A stretch of 64,000 bases of DNA from an uncultured Lachnospiraceae bacterium (GTDB lineage: Bacteria; Bacillota; Clostridia; Lachnospirales; Lachnospiraceae), in assembly GCA_900544685.1 (NCBI GenBank), contig UQWA01000014.1:7853-71852 (forward strand). The letters run 5' to 3'. Below are positions 45,057 to 54,541 of the stretch, one piece after another; the first letter of the stretch is position 1; the number at the start of each line of letters is the position of its first letter. The translations under genes and the position numbers were made by a program. The notes under the pieces were generated by a model. The model was not told where the DNA came from, did not search any database, and worked only from the letters and a program-made list of their open reading frames with translations.

Positions 45057-45087
45057 AGTCTTTTTCCTTTCTTCTGTAATATTCCCG

Positions 45088-45927
45088 CTATCCTTTTACG
45101 CCTCCGCTTGTCAGCCCGGCTATAAAGAACTGCTGGTTACATAAAAACAAAATTAATATTGGAAGGATTGCAATTACTGATCCTGTAAGCATAATCGTAT
45201 AATTTGCCGTATACGGATTGATCAATGAAGCAATTCCAACTGTTAAAGTAAAATGGTCATTACTTCTCATAACAATCAATGGCCACATAAAGCTGTTCCA
45301 CTCATACATAGAAAGCAGTATACACATTGCTCCAAATGCTGGTTTCATCAGCGGTACCACTATCTTGGTAAACAGCCCAAGTTCTGTACAGCCGTCCAGA
45401 CGTCCTGCCTCCTGAAAATCCTTTGGAAGGTTGGATACATATTGTCTGAAAAAGAAAATTGCCGTACAATTCACAATGAAAGGAAGTACCACACCTGCAT
45501 AAGAATCGATAATTCCCATGTTTGTGATCAGTTTATATAAAGGCAATACAATAATTTCCAGTGGAATCATCATAACTATAAGCACTAATACAAATACAAA
45601 ATTCTTTCCTTTAAAATCATATCCGCCGATTCCATATCCTACCAGTGATGACAGCACAAGTCCGCCGACAGTATAAATTACTGTTAAAATAAAGCTGTTA
45701 AAGAACCATTTAAAATACATTCCACCTTTGTAGGTAATCAGTTCCAGATAATTCTGCAGTCTGAGAGAATCCGGCGTTATTGCAAGTGACATTCCTTTCG
45801 TGAATAATTCATTTTGGTCTTTAATAGAACCGATAAATAAGAAAACAAGTGGGAACAGTTCGTACATTGCCACAAGTACAAAGAAAAGAAAAATTACTAC
45901 CTGCACGATTCTTCTTTTTTTCTTCAT
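45088..45927 (-). CDS. Sugar ABC transporter permease, MalG/AraQ type
   Basis: 279 residues, six helices. The coupling EAA loop reads DFQEAGRLDGCTELGLFTKIVVPLMKPA, the form usual for carbohydrate importers. It lies 2 bases after the other permease gene and ahead of the arabinofuranosidase, so an arabino-oligosaccharide importer is likely. The ATPase (probably a shared MsmX type) is not encoded here. Confidence 0.93.
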   Translation of the reverse strand: MKKKRRIVQVVIFLFFVLVAMYELFPLVFLFIGSIKDQNELFTKGMSLAITPDSLRLQNYLELITYKGGMYFKWFFNSFILTVIYTVGGLVLSSLVGYGIGGYDFKGKNFVFVLVLIVMMIPLEIIVLPLYKLITNMGIIDSYAGVVLPFIVNCTAIFFFRQYVSNLPKDFQEAGRLDGCTELGLFTKIVVPLMKPAFGAMCILLSMYEWNSFMWPLIVMRSNDHFTLTVGIASLINPYTANYTIMLTGSVIAILPILILFLCNQQFFIAGLTSGGVKG

Positions 45928-45929
45928 CT

Positions 45930-46844
45930 CTATCTGTCCTCCTTCTCAAACATTCCGAATCCTTTCAACTGAATCAGATTGATCACAAGAATGATTAACA
46001 GCAGTACCATACCTATTGCAGAGCCAAGTCCCATATCATTTTTCTGGAATGCCTGGTTGTAAATATACCGGACAATTGTAAGACCATTATCTCCCGGATT
46101 CGTCTCATTCCAGTAAACATACCCTTCTGTAAACATACGGTATCCGTTTATAATTGTTAAGGTCAGTACATAAATGATAATAGGTTTTACCTGTGGAATG
46201 GTAATATGAATAAACTGCTGAAATTTGCTTGCTCCATCCACATCGGCAGATTCATATAATTCTGCCGATATACTCTGGAGTGCTGACAGACAGTAGATCA
46301 TATTGATTCCCATTTCTCTCCAGCTTGCCAGAACTACCATAATAAAAATTCCAGATACATAACCCATCTTCCAGGTAACCGGGGTTCCTCCCAGTTTTAC
46401 GATAATTGAATTGACAAAACCAATCTCGGTATCTCCAAATATTAACCGAAATGCAATACCTGCTGAAATCGTAGATACAAGTGCAGGAATAAATATAACT
46501 GAACGAAATAAATTCTTTAATTTCAATAATCGTGAATTTAAGAAAACCGCCAATGTAATTGGCATGATCAGCATAATTACCACCATACAGCACGTATAAA
46601 TCGTACTTGTTTTTAAAGCATTAAAAAAGTGCTGATTATTTAAACGGGCGTAATTCTTGAGTCCTATAAAATGGCTTATTTTGAAACTGACAACCTTTTC
46701 AAAGCTCATTGTAAATGTGTCAATTATCGGGTACGCAAAAAATAAAAGAAACGCTATTATAAATGGCAGTACAAACAAATATGGGGCAATTTTTTTATTA
46801 TATGCAAACCTGTCATAAAAACTTTTCTTTTTCTCCGTTTTCAT
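45930..46844 (-). CDS. Sugar ABC transporter permease, MalF/AraP type
   Basis: 304 residues from ATG at 46842, after GGGGGAGAAATTAC. About six helices; EAA-loop SAELYESADVDGASKFQQFIHITIPQVKP near 200. It pairs with the downstream MalG-type permease and with the binding protein encoded 107 bases upstream. Confidence 0.93.
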   Translation of the reverse strand: MKTEKKKSFYDRFAYNKKIAPYLFVLPFIIAFLLFFAYPIIDTFTMSFEKVVSFKISHFIGLKNYARLNNQHFFNALKTSTIYTCCMVVIMLIMPITLAVFLNSRLLKLKNLFRSVIFIPALVSTISAGIAFRLIFGDTEIGFVNSIIVKLGGTPVTWKMGYVSGIFIMVVLASWREMGINMIYCLSALQSISAELYESADVDGASKFQQFIHITIPQVKPIIIYVLTLTIINGYRMFTEGYVYWNETNPGDNGLTIVRYIYNQAFQKNDMGLGSAIGMVLLLIILVINLIQLKGFGMFEKEDR

Positions 46845-46951
46845 GTAATTTCTCCCCCTCTCCATTCTTTTTATCAAGTAAGGGCATGGAACCTAACGGC
46901 CCATGCCCTCGATTTCATTTCAGATCATATCTTCACAAGTAATCCTGTATT

Positions 46952-48238
46952 TTAAAACTGCTTATCACGAAGCTCCTGTGCGGCTTCTTTTAAAGTCTCC
47001 TCTGCGTCCATGCCGCCGAGGAATGCATTATACATTGCTGTGTTAATAACCACATCCTGTGCATCTGCTGAAAGCTCTTTATTGTTTGGTGAAAGGACTT
47101 CTCCTCCGTTTTCAACATACTCTGAAAGGAGAGTAAACGGAGATTCATTGTAGAAATACTCACTTGGTGCAGTCAGTGCTTCATCTGTCCATGTGTCTAC
47201 ACGTACCGGGTCAAACATAAGGGACGTCCAGATATTTACATTGGCTTCATATGTCAGCTTGGAAAGTGTAAGAAGCTCTTTTGCAATATCAACATTTTCA
47301 CACTGATTTGTAATTGCTGTACCGGTACCTCCGATACCAACTACGGATGCATCTCCTTCTTCCATAACAGGCATCAGACGAACTGCAATTTTTCCTTTTA
47401 AGTCTGGCATGTAGTTGATAAAACGTGACATGTACCATGATGGCATGGATAATGACGCATATGCACCGGAGTTCATTGCTGTCCAGAATTCCTCTACTGC
47501 CGTATGTCCACCTGCTGCTGCCACAGCTACACCTGAATTGTACTTATCAAGCATATAATCTAAGGTATCAATATTAATATCACTATCCAGAGTAACATCA
47601 CCATTTTCGTCCAGGTAATCACCGCCGCGTGATACTATCATTGGCCAGAACGGTCTCTGATTGGATACTTCGTAAGAAGTCATCGGAATTCCAGTTTTCT
47701 CTAAAACATCTTCTCCTATCGTGTAATACTCATCCCACGTCTTAATATTATTTACATCATCAATGGTATATCCCGCCTGCTCCATGATATCCATATTGTA
47801 ATACGTAAACATTGCTCCTACATGTGTCGGAAGTCCATAATAGTGATCATTAAATTTATAGATCTCAAATCTGGACGCGATGCAGTCATCTATTACATCT
47901 GAAACAATGTCATCCAGTTCCACAAGCTGACAGTCCTCTCCACAGAAATTTGCAAAATAGTTGATATTTATATCTGCAATATCTGGTGCACCTGTACCGG
48001 ACTGCAGTGCAATCAACAGTTTTTCTGCCATCTCAGCATTTGCATAGACTTCAACATTTACGTCTACCGGTGCATCTGGATGTGCTTCATTGTATGCCTT
48101 TTCTCCAAATTCAAACATGGAGCTATGAAGCTCATTCGATACCCATACGGTAATTTCAGTAGGGTCTGCTGCCAATGCTGTCATACTGCCTGCTGCAACT
48201 AATGCTGCGGTTGAGATCAATAACGCTGCTTTCTTCAT
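46952..48238 (-). CDS. Sugar ABC transporter binding protein
   Basis: 428 residues from ATG at 48236, behind AAGGAGGATATTTAC. Signal peptide MKKAALLISTAALVAAGSMTALA, no lipobox. Family-1 fold: EITVWVSNELHSSMFEFGEKAYNEAHPDAPVDVNVEVY, then GTGAPDIADININYF and the WPMIVSRGGDYLDENG segment. First gene of the arabinoside operon; divergent from the regulator gene. Cargo inferred as arabino- or xylo-oligosaccharides. Confidence 0.93.
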   Translation of the reverse strand: MKKAALLISTAALVAAGSMTALAADPTEITVWVSNELHSSMFEFGEKAYNEAHPDAPVDVNVEVYANAEMAEKLLIALQSGTGAPDIADININYFANFCGEDCQLVELDDIVSDVIDDCIASRFEIYKFNDHYYGLPTHVGAMFTYYNMDIMEQAGYTIDDVNNIKTWDEYYTIGEDVLEKTGIPMTSYEVSNQRPFWPMIVSRGGDYLDENGDVTLDSDINIDTLDYMLDKYNSGVAVAAAGGHTAVEEFWTAMNSGAYASLSMPSWYMSRFINYMPDLKGKIAVRLMPVMEEGDASVVGIGGTGTAITNQCENVDIAKELLTLSKLTYEANVNIWTSLMFDPVRVDTWTDEALTAPSEYFYNESPFTLLSEYVENGGEVLSPNNKELSADAQDVVINTAMYNAFLGGMDAEETLKEAAQELRDKQF

Positions 48239-48319
48239 GTAAATATCCTCCTTTTGCTTTTTCAGCACATTTTATTTAAAAACTTTGCAAGTTTTTACTC
48301 TTATACATTGTTGTAAATT

Positions 48320-48333
48320 ATTTTATATTTTTT
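48320..48333. promoter_or_regulatory. ATTTTATATTTTTT motif between binding-protein and regulator genes
   Basis: Lies in the 308-base divergent gap, 82 bases before the binding-protein start. With the copy at 48482-48495 (ATTTTATATTTTAA) it would let one regulator control both directions. No other feature is seen in this gap, apart from AT-rich runs of TTTAAATATT type near 48490-48520. Confidence 0.5.
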
Positions 48334-48481
48334 TAAATGTTTTATATCTGTATACTATCACCGTCATGTATTATTGTCAATTTCACAAATTAAACAATAT
48401 ATTTTTTTAATTTTTGTATATTTTGCACTACCGTTCTATCTTGTGTTTTTGTTGATTTTCTAAAAATGATATTATATAATC

Positions 48482-48495
48482 ATTTTATATTTTAA
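48482..48495. promoter_or_regulatory. ATTTTATATTTTAA motif before the regulator gene
   Basis: 52 bases before the HTH regulator start, followed by TTTTAAATATTTAAAATA dyads that would suit a dimeric HTH protein. Candidate self-regulatory site. Confidence 0.5.
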
Positions 48496-48546
48496 ATATT
48501 TTAAATATTTAAAATAAACTTAAAATAGTTTTAAGGGAGGAACAAA

Positions 48547-49461
48547 ATGATTCATGTAGTAAACATGCATGAAGGAATTGCTATTCATAAAGCACTTGCA
48601 TCGGAAATACGTGTAGCTATTTTAGATCTGATGCTGGAAAATGAATCCATTAATTTAAATGATATTGCTCAAAAGCTTAATATGACAAATGGAGCCATTA
48701 CACAGCATATCAAAAAACTGGAAGATGCCGGTTTGATCACTCTGACCCGTCCAACTGACGGACGTAACAATAATAAAATTTACAAAGTATCCTATGATCG
48801 TATTTTAACGGAACTGCGCAGTGAAAAAACAGCGCCTAACGTATACCAGTCCGAAATACGTCCCGGTCTGTATACCGATTTTCAGGTTTTTCCTACCTGC
48901 GGAATCGCAACTGCTGAATCTGTCATAGGAGATTATGATGATCCTCGCTATTTTTCAGATCCAAATCATGTATCTGCAGAAATGGTCTGGTTTGCTAAAG
49001 GATATATAGAATATCTTCTTCCTTCAATCCTTCCTAAAAATCAGCAAATTGACCAGATCAGTATTTCTGCTGAACTTTCCTCTGAGGCTCCCGGATCCAA
49101 TGACTATTATCCATCTGATATTTACTTTTCTATCAATGGAACAAATCTCGGATTCTGGACAAGTCCCGGAGATTTTGGTAATATTCGTGGACGTTACACA
49201 CCTGACTGGTGGAGCACTACTTCCAATCAATATGGTATACTAAAAACACTTGTTGTAAATCACGATGGTACCTTTATTGATTCCATCCCTATTTCCAAAA
49301 TTACCATTGACGAACTGCAGCTGACTTCGGAATCTCCGATTCGCCTCCGGCTTTCTGTTCCTGAAACAGCAGCTCATCTTGGAGGACTGACTATTTATGG
49401 TCGTAATTTTGGAAATTACGACCAGGATATTAAAGTTATGATTTCTTACAGTCCATTATAA
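48547..49461 (+). CDS. ArsR-like winged-helix regulator with C-terminal beta-rich domain
   Basis: 304 residues. Residues 8-85 are a winged helix (HKALASEIRVAILDLMLENESINLNDIAQKLNMTNGAITQHIKKLEDAGLITL). The remaining 210 residues are unlike classic ArsR proteins: strand-rich with YFSINGTNLGFWTSPGDFGNIRGRYTPDWW and ending in GGLTIYGRNFGNYDQDIKVMISY, reminiscent of a carbohydrate-binding jelly roll. It may sense a sugar directly. It lies between the arabinoside importer and the second GH51 gene. ATG follows AAGGGAGGAAC. Confidence 0.85.
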   Translation: MIHVVNMHEGIAIHKALASEIRVAILDLMLENESINLNDIAQKLNMTNGAITQHIKKLEDAGLITLTRPTDGRNNNKIYKVSYDRILTELRSEKTAPNVYQSEIRPGLYTDFQVFPTCGIATAESVIGDYDDPRYFSDPNHVSAEMVWFAKGYIEYLLPSILPKNQQIDQISISAELSSEAPGSNDYYPSDIYFSINGTNLGFWTSPGDFGNIRGRYTPDWWSTTSNQYGILKTLVVNHDGTFIDSIPISKITIDELQLTSESPIRLRLSVPETAAHLGGLTIYGRNFGNYDQDIKVMISYSPL

Positions 49462-49474
49462 AAGTTCTATATAT

Positions 49475-49507
49475 TAAAAAACCGGGTAATAAATTACCCG
49501 GTTTTTA
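49475..49507 (+). terminator. Terminator after the regulator gene
   Basis: AAAAACCGGGTAAT pairs with ATTACCCGGTTTTT over two bases of loop plus A; perfect stem with T run. Confidence 0.85.
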
Positions 49508-49510
49508 ATT

Positions 49511-49545
49511 ATTTTATATTTTTATATATATTTTATATTTTTATA
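49511..49545. promoter_or_regulatory. Twin ATTTTATATTTTTATA motifs before the large GH51 gene
   Basis: Identical 16-base copies at 49511-49526 and 49530-49545, 19 bases apart, about 80 bases before the GH51 start. Their spacing close to two helical turns suggests a paired operator. Same core as at 41529, 48320 and 48482. Confidence 0.6.
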
Positions 49546-49621
49546 TAAATTATATTGTATTATATAATTCTTTGTATTATACTCAAGGCATATCATATTC
49601 TTTTATCAAGGAGGTTTTGCC

Positions 49622-52111
49622 ATGAGCACTATTACAGTAAAGACCAATGATGTTCGTTTTCCTGTTGCCAATGATCTGTATGGTCTTTTTTTCGAAGACA
49701 TCAACCGTTCCGGTGATGGTGGCCTTTATCCTGAAATGCTTCGAAATCGTACTTTTGAAGATTCCATTTTACCAGACCAGTGTACCTTTCTTAATAATGG
49801 TCTTGACTTCAAAACACCAAGTGGATGGCAAGATCAGTTCAACAACGGCGAAGGATTACGCCGATGGATAGAGGCTCTTCCACCAACCCATATTCCGGCA
49901 TGGTACTCTGAAAATGCTGACATGTGCCTGGATTATGTCCATACATTAAATGAAAAACGCAAAGCAGCATTATGCGTTAATTTCCATAAATCCAGTTTTA
50001 TTTATAATATTGGGTACCATGGTGTTGCAGTCTCAGAACATGCCGCCTATCATGGTTATTTATTTATTCAGGCTGACGTACCATGTTCTCTTACATTACG
50101 TTTTACCTCTTTCGATTTTTTCAAAACATATGGTTCTTGTAAAATATTAGTAAATGACACAGATTATCAGAAATATAATTTTCAACTGACTTCTGATTCA
50201 AATGATCCAAATGCTGTTTTTGTAATATCTTCAAATTCTGAAGTAACTGTACGTTTTGGATATTCTTCATTAATGCCGGATGATACATTTTTAGGACATG
50301 GTCTGCGAAAAGATCTTGTTAACATGTTAAAAGATACTTCATCTCGTTTCCTTCGTTTTCCTGGTGGATGTATTGTCGAGGGTTTTACCAAAGAGACTTC
50401 CATGCATTTTTACAATACGATAGGTCCTGAATGGGAACGCCCTTCTCACAACTTAATGTGGCATTACAGAACATCTAATGGTCTTGGATACCATGAATAT
50501 CTTCAGTTGTGTGAAGATCTGAATTTAGAACCTTTATATGTTATTAACTGTGGTATTACCTGTCAGGGAAGAAAAGGTGTACTATTTGAGGGGGATGAAT
50601 TAAATCAATGGCTTCAAGAAGCTATAGATGCCATTGAGTACGCAACTGCTCATGCGGACACTTACTGGGGTTCTAAACGTGCTGTTGCCGGACATCCGGC
50701 ACCTTTTTCCATGCCTTATGTCGAAATAGGAAATGAAAATCTGGGACCTGAATATATTTCTCGATATAATTTTTTTTATCAGGAATTAAAGTCTAAGTTT
50801 CCTGACATTAAATTTATAGCAAACATTCACGTAGAAAAAGAAGGACTTACTACAGATATTGTGGATGAACATTATTATAATACTCCAGAATACTTTGCAA
50901 GACAGATGCACCTGTTTGATGACTATGACCGTAATGGGCCTGAAATTTTTGTTGGCGAATACGCGGTAACGAATGGAAATGATGTCGGAAATCTTCGCTC
51001 AGCCATTGCTGAGACCATGTTTCTCATAGGAATTGAAAATAACCAGGATATTGTAAAGTTAACCGCTTATGCACCTTTATTTAATCATATTTCTTATACT
51101 AGCTGGACCCCGGATTTGATTGCTTTTGATAATCATCGTGCTTACGGTATTCCATTTTACTATGCGCTTTCTATGCTCGCTGCCAACCGTGGGAAGCAGG
51201 TTGTTTCCGTTCATGTAGATTCTCCTTCTGATTATGAAGATTTGATCGGTTTGCCTGGTATTCTTGCATCTGGAAAAGGAGTAAAAATACGAAATATGAC
51301 ATGCAATGGTGTATCGGTTTTCCCTTCTCATAACATTGTTTCTGATTTGCAAGTAGAGAGTAATACATACAATACATGGGAAGACGATAACTCCGAATTA
51401 TTAAAATCCCCGGGGCTTTCCGTTGAGGAAGTTCTCAAAGATATCAAAACTTACGTTACTTTCGGAGAAACTGAATACCGTGATACTATACTAGAAGCGG
51501 AAATGTACCTTTCTGATCCATCTGTAAAGGCCTCTGTTGCTTTCTGGATTCATAACAATACCATGCTCCATAATCAGGATGAAACGCATTGTGATGATTC
51601 CAAACTATGGACTCCTGTTTATACCAACCGCTATGTATGGACTCTGGATAATCACACCGGTTATATTGATGCCATTACCCGCAGTCGTTATTCCTGGAGA
51701 AGTGAAGCTCAAAGTCTGCCCGATCTGGAATATGGAAAATGGATGAAAATACGTGTGGAAGCGCACAATAATCTTATCCGCTGCTATATCAATAATAAAC
51801 TTGTGCAGGAACAGCCAAATATCAGTTTTCCTGTAATTGCATCCACTGCTTCTGTTGAAGATCATACTCTTATTTTAAAAATTGCCAATATTGACCTGAG
51901 TGAACAACCTGTTTCCATTCACCTTGATTGCGATGTAGACGCATCCTACGAAGCCCTTGTTCTGACACATGAAGACCCTAAAGCTGAAAATTCCTTTGAT
52001 TCTCCGGAAAATGTTTCACCGGTTACGGTTCATTATCAGAATGCATCCTCGGATTTTACCTACAATGCTCCACCTTGCAGTTTCAGTATTTTAAAACTGA
52101 CCATCTCATAA
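49622..52111 (+). CDS. Alpha-L-arabinofuranosidase, GH51 (long form)
   Basis: 829 residues, like the longer GH51 enzymes of fungi and Bacteroides. Opens with LYGLFFEDINRSGDGGLYPEMLRNRTFED; residues 55-215 are a carbohydrate-binding beta sandwich; the barrel holds the acid/base Glu372 (VEIGNENLG) and nucleophile Glu446 (IFVGEYAV); the end from about 600 has a LamG-like stretch (AEMYLSDPSVKASVAFWIHNN). No signal peptide, so cytoplasmic. Complements the short GH51 of the neighbouring operon. ATG follows AAGGAGG. Confidence 0.95.
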   Translation: MSTITVKTNDVRFPVANDLYGLFFEDINRSGDGGLYPEMLRNRTFEDSILPDQCTFLNNGLDFKTPSGWQDQFNNGEGLRRWIEALPPTHIPAWYSENADMCLDYVHTLNEKRKAALCVNFHKSSFIYNIGYHGVAVSEHAAYHGYLFIQADVPCSLTLRFTSFDFFKTYGSCKILVNDTDYQKYNFQLTSDSNDPNAVFVISSNSEVTVRFGYSSLMPDDTFLGHGLRKDLVNMLKDTSSRFLRFPGGCIVEGFTKETSMHFYNTIGPEWERPSHNLMWHYRTSNGLGYHEYLQLCEDLNLEPLYVINCGITCQGRKGVLFEGDELNQWLQEAIDAIEYATAHADTYWGSKRAVAGHPAPFSMPYVEIGNENLGPEYISRYNFFYQELKSKFPDIKFIANIHVEKEGLTTDIVDEHYYNTPEYFARQMHLFDDYDRNGPEIFVGEYAVTNGNDVGNLRSAIAETMFLIGIENNQDIVKLTAYAPLFNHISYTSWTPDLIAFDNHRAYGIPFYYALSMLAANRGKQVVSVHVDSPSDYEDLIGLPGILASGKGVKIRNMTCNGVSVFPSHNIVSDLQVESNTYNTWEDDNSELLKSPGLSVEEVLKDIKTYVTFGETEYRDTILEAEMYLSDPSVKASVAFWIHNNTMLHNQDETHCDDSKLWTPVYTNRYVWTLDNHTGYIDAITRSRYSWRSEAQSLPDLEYGKWMKIRVEAHNNLIRCYINNKLVQEQPNISFPVIASTASVEDHTLILKIANIDLSEQPVSIHLDCDVDASYEALVLTHEDPKAENSFDSPENVSPVTVHYQNASSDFTYNAPPCSFSILKLTIS

Positions 52112-52130
52112 TCTGCATTTTCACACAGCG

Positions 52131-52158
52131 AAAAAGCACCTTGGACGAGGTGCTTTTC
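52131..52158 (+). terminator. Terminator after the long GH51 gene
   Basis: AAAAGCACC(TT) pairs with (A)GGTGCTTTT over a short loop, T run included. Confidence 0.8.
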
Positions 52159-52207
52159 CTGATTTAAGGATATATGAACATTGTGTTACAATGAAGTAAC
52201 CTTATCA

Positions 52208-54319
52208 TTAGACCTCAAAAAGAAGGTCTCCATAAGATGGCATTGGCCATGCTTCTTTATCTACGATCATTTCCAGTTTATCTACAGGAGCACGAAGTGC
52301 TGCCATTGCCGGAACGATGCTGTCATGGAAGAATCTTGCCTGTTTTTCAATATCTTCGATGGTAGCAGCTTCTGCTGTCAGTTCTGTCAGTTTGCCAAGT
52401 GCTGCCTCGGTTTCTTCCAGAAGATCAGATGTCTGATTTAACAGTCCCACCTGTACGGTTGCTTTTGCACCGGCCGCTGTTACGGCATTGATTGTATCTG
52501 CCAGGTTCTTGGTATAGCCAATCACTGCAGGAATAATCTGCTTGCTGGCCACATCAATCATGGTCTTTGCTTCAATATTAATTGCTTTTGCATATGCTTC
52601 ATACTGAATCTCTACGCGTGCTTCCAGTTCTACCTTGCTGTATACATGGAATTTCTCGAACATGGAAACTGTTTTTTCTGTAACCAGAGCAGGAATGGCA
52701 TCTACCATAGATTTCAGGTTCGGCAGACCTCTTCTTTCTGCTTCTGCCACCCATTCATCAGAATAACCATTGCCGTTGAAGACAATTCTCTGATGCTCGG
52801 TTGCGTATTTCTTAATCAGATCATGTGCACACTGTTCAAAGTCTTCTGCTTTTTCCAGTTCATCGCAGGCTTCGCAGAATGCCTCTGCTACGATGGTGTT
52901 CAGCACGATATTCGGTGATGCAATAGAATCCTTGGAACCAACCATACGGAACTCAAATTTGTTTCCGGTAAATGCAAACGGTGAGGTTCTGTTACGGTCT
53001 GTAGCATCTTTGGAAAATACCGGAAGGGTCTTAACACCCGTATCCAGCTTATCGCCTGTGATACTGTGTGTAGCGCTTCCTGTACTGATTAACTGTGCAA
53101 CTACGTCATCCAGCTGGTCTCCAAGGAAGATGGAAATAATTGCCGGAGGTGCCTCGTTAGCACCCAGTCTGTGGTCATTTCCTACGTCTGCAGCTGCTTC
53201 ACGGAGCAGATCTGCATGTTCATCTACCGCCTTTAAGATACAGGTCAGTACCAGCAGGAACTGAATGTTCTCATGTGGTGTTTTGCCCGGATCCAGAAGA
53301 TTGATACCATCATCTGTAGTGATGGACCAGTTGTTATGTTTACCGGAACCATTGACACCATCGAATGGTTTTTCATGAAGCAGGCAGTGCAGACCATGTT
53401 CGCATGCTGTCTTTTTCAGAATCTTCATAACCAACTGGTTCTGGTCTACTGCTACGTTGGCTTCCGAATAAATCGGAGCCAGCTCATGCTGTGCAGGAGC
53501 TACTTCGTTGTGCTGTGTCTTGGCAGTTACGCCCAGCTTCCACAACTGCTCGTTTACATCTTTCATATAAGCAGCAATTCTCTGACGGATGGTACCGAAG
53601 TAATGGTCATCCATTTCCTGTCCTTTTGGAGGCATCGCACCAAATAAAGTACGTCCTGTAAAGATCAGGTCTTTTCTCTGTAAATATTTCTTCTTGTCAA
53701 CCAGGAAGTATTCCTGTTCCGGTCCTACAGAAGGAGTTACTTTCTTGGATGTGGTATTTCCAAATAAACGAAGGAGTCTTAAGGACTGTTCGTTGATTGC
53801 CTGCATGGAACGAAGCAGCGGAGTCTTCTTATCCAGTGCCTCTCCTGTGTAGGAGCAGAATGCTGTCGGGATACAGAGAATAGCTCCTGCGGCATCTTTT
53901 CTCACATAAGCCGGTGAAGTACAATCCCATGCTGTATAACCTCTTGCCATGAATGTGGCACGCAGACCACCTGATGGGAAGGATGATGCATCCGGTTCGC
54001 CCTGAATCAGTTCCTTGCCTGACAGTTCCATCAGAATGCTTCCGTCCTCTTTCGGAGCAGTAATGAAAGAATCGTGTTTTTCAGCAGTTACACCAGTCAG
54101 TGGCTGGAAAATATGAGTATAATGAGTTGCGCCTTTTTCCACTGCCCAGTTCTTCATAGCTTCTGCAACTACATCTGCTACAGAAAGATCCAATGGTGTG
54201 CCCTCATCAATTGTCTTTTTTAATTCTTTGTACACCTTCTTCGGAAGACGTTCACGCATTACCTTGTCATTAAAGACGTCTTCTCCGAAGATCTTTGCTA
54301 CGTTAAATGCCTCGCTCAT
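52208..54319 (-). CDS. glnN: Glutamine synthetase type III
   Basis: 703 residues from ATG at 54317, after GAGGAGGATAATT. GSIII is much longer than GSI. Visible blocks: FPSGGLRATFMARGYTAWD, SVGPEQEYFLVD, GFHCLLHEKPF-like HGLHCLLHEKPFDGVNGSGKHNNWSI (ammonia/ATP site), NRTSPFAFTGNKFEFR and IVFNGNGYSDEW. Assimilates ammonium into glutamine in the cytoplasm. The leader holds a strong terminator (54344-54378), indicating transcript-level control. Confidence 0.97.
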   Translation of the reverse strand: MSEAFNVAKIFGEDVFNDKVMRERLPKKVYKELKKTIDEGTPLDLSVADVVAEAMKNWAVEKGATHYTHIFQPLTGVTAEKHDSFITAPKEDGSILMELSGKELIQGEPDASSFPSGGLRATFMARGYTAWDCTSPAYVRKDAAGAILCIPTAFCSYTGEALDKKTPLLRSMQAINEQSLRLLRLFGNTTSKKVTPSVGPEQEYFLVDKKKYLQRKDLIFTGRTLFGAMPPKGQEMDDHYFGTIRQRIAAYMKDVNEQLWKLGVTAKTQHNEVAPAQHELAPIYSEANVAVDQNQLVMKILKKTACEHGLHCLLHEKPFDGVNGSGKHNNWSITTDDGINLLDPGKTPHENIQFLLVLTCILKAVDEHADLLREAAADVGNDHRLGANEAPPAIISIFLGDQLDDVVAQLISTGSATHSITGDKLDTGVKTLPVFSKDATDRNRTSPFAFTGNKFEFRMVGSKDSIASPNIVLNTIVAEAFCEACDELEKAEDFEQCAHDLIKKYATEHQRIVFNGNGYSDEWVAEAERRGLPNLKSMVDAIPALVTEKTVSMFEKFHVYSKVELEARVEIQYEAYAKAINIEAKTMIDVASKQIIPAVIGYTKNLADTINAVTAAGAKATVQVGLLNQTSDLLEETEAALGKLTELTAEAATIEDIEKQARFFHDSIVPAMAALRAPVDKLEMIVDKEAWPMPSYGDLLFEV

Positions 54320-54343
54320 AATTATCCTCCTCATCAATTGTTG

Positions 54344-54378
54344 AAAAAAAGGCGCTCCGCATATTTGCGGAACGCCTT
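54344..54378 (-). terminator. Terminator within the glnN leader
   Basis: Minus-strand AAGGCGTTCCGC-N6-GCGGAGCGCCTT then TTTTT. It lies between a clear promoter and the gene, 25 bases ahead of the ribosome site, so it acts as an attenuator. The antiterminating signal is not identified. Confidence 0.8.
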
Positions 54379-54419
54379 CGTTCTCTAAAAATCTCATCTC
54401 TGTTTTTCAAGATACCCAT

Positions 54420-54448
54420 ACATTACTACGGTTGTTTTGAAAATGCAA
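54420..54448 (-). promoter_or_regulatory. Promoter of glnN
   Basis: Minus-strand TTGCAT (54443-54448), 17-base spacer, TAATGT (54420-54425). Start predicted near 54413. Confidence 0.6.
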
Positions 54449-54541
54449 GAGCTTTTTTGTGATTTGTTTATCAGAATATTTGTTGTTTTTAATTTATTTT
54501 TTGGATCATAGTATCTGTAATGCAATTCATGCTTCCGGTTT

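Noticed and set aside
54344..54378. ANTAR target hairpin
   Set aside because: The six-base loop lacks the G at position 4 expected for ANTAR sites and no clear first hairpin is seen.
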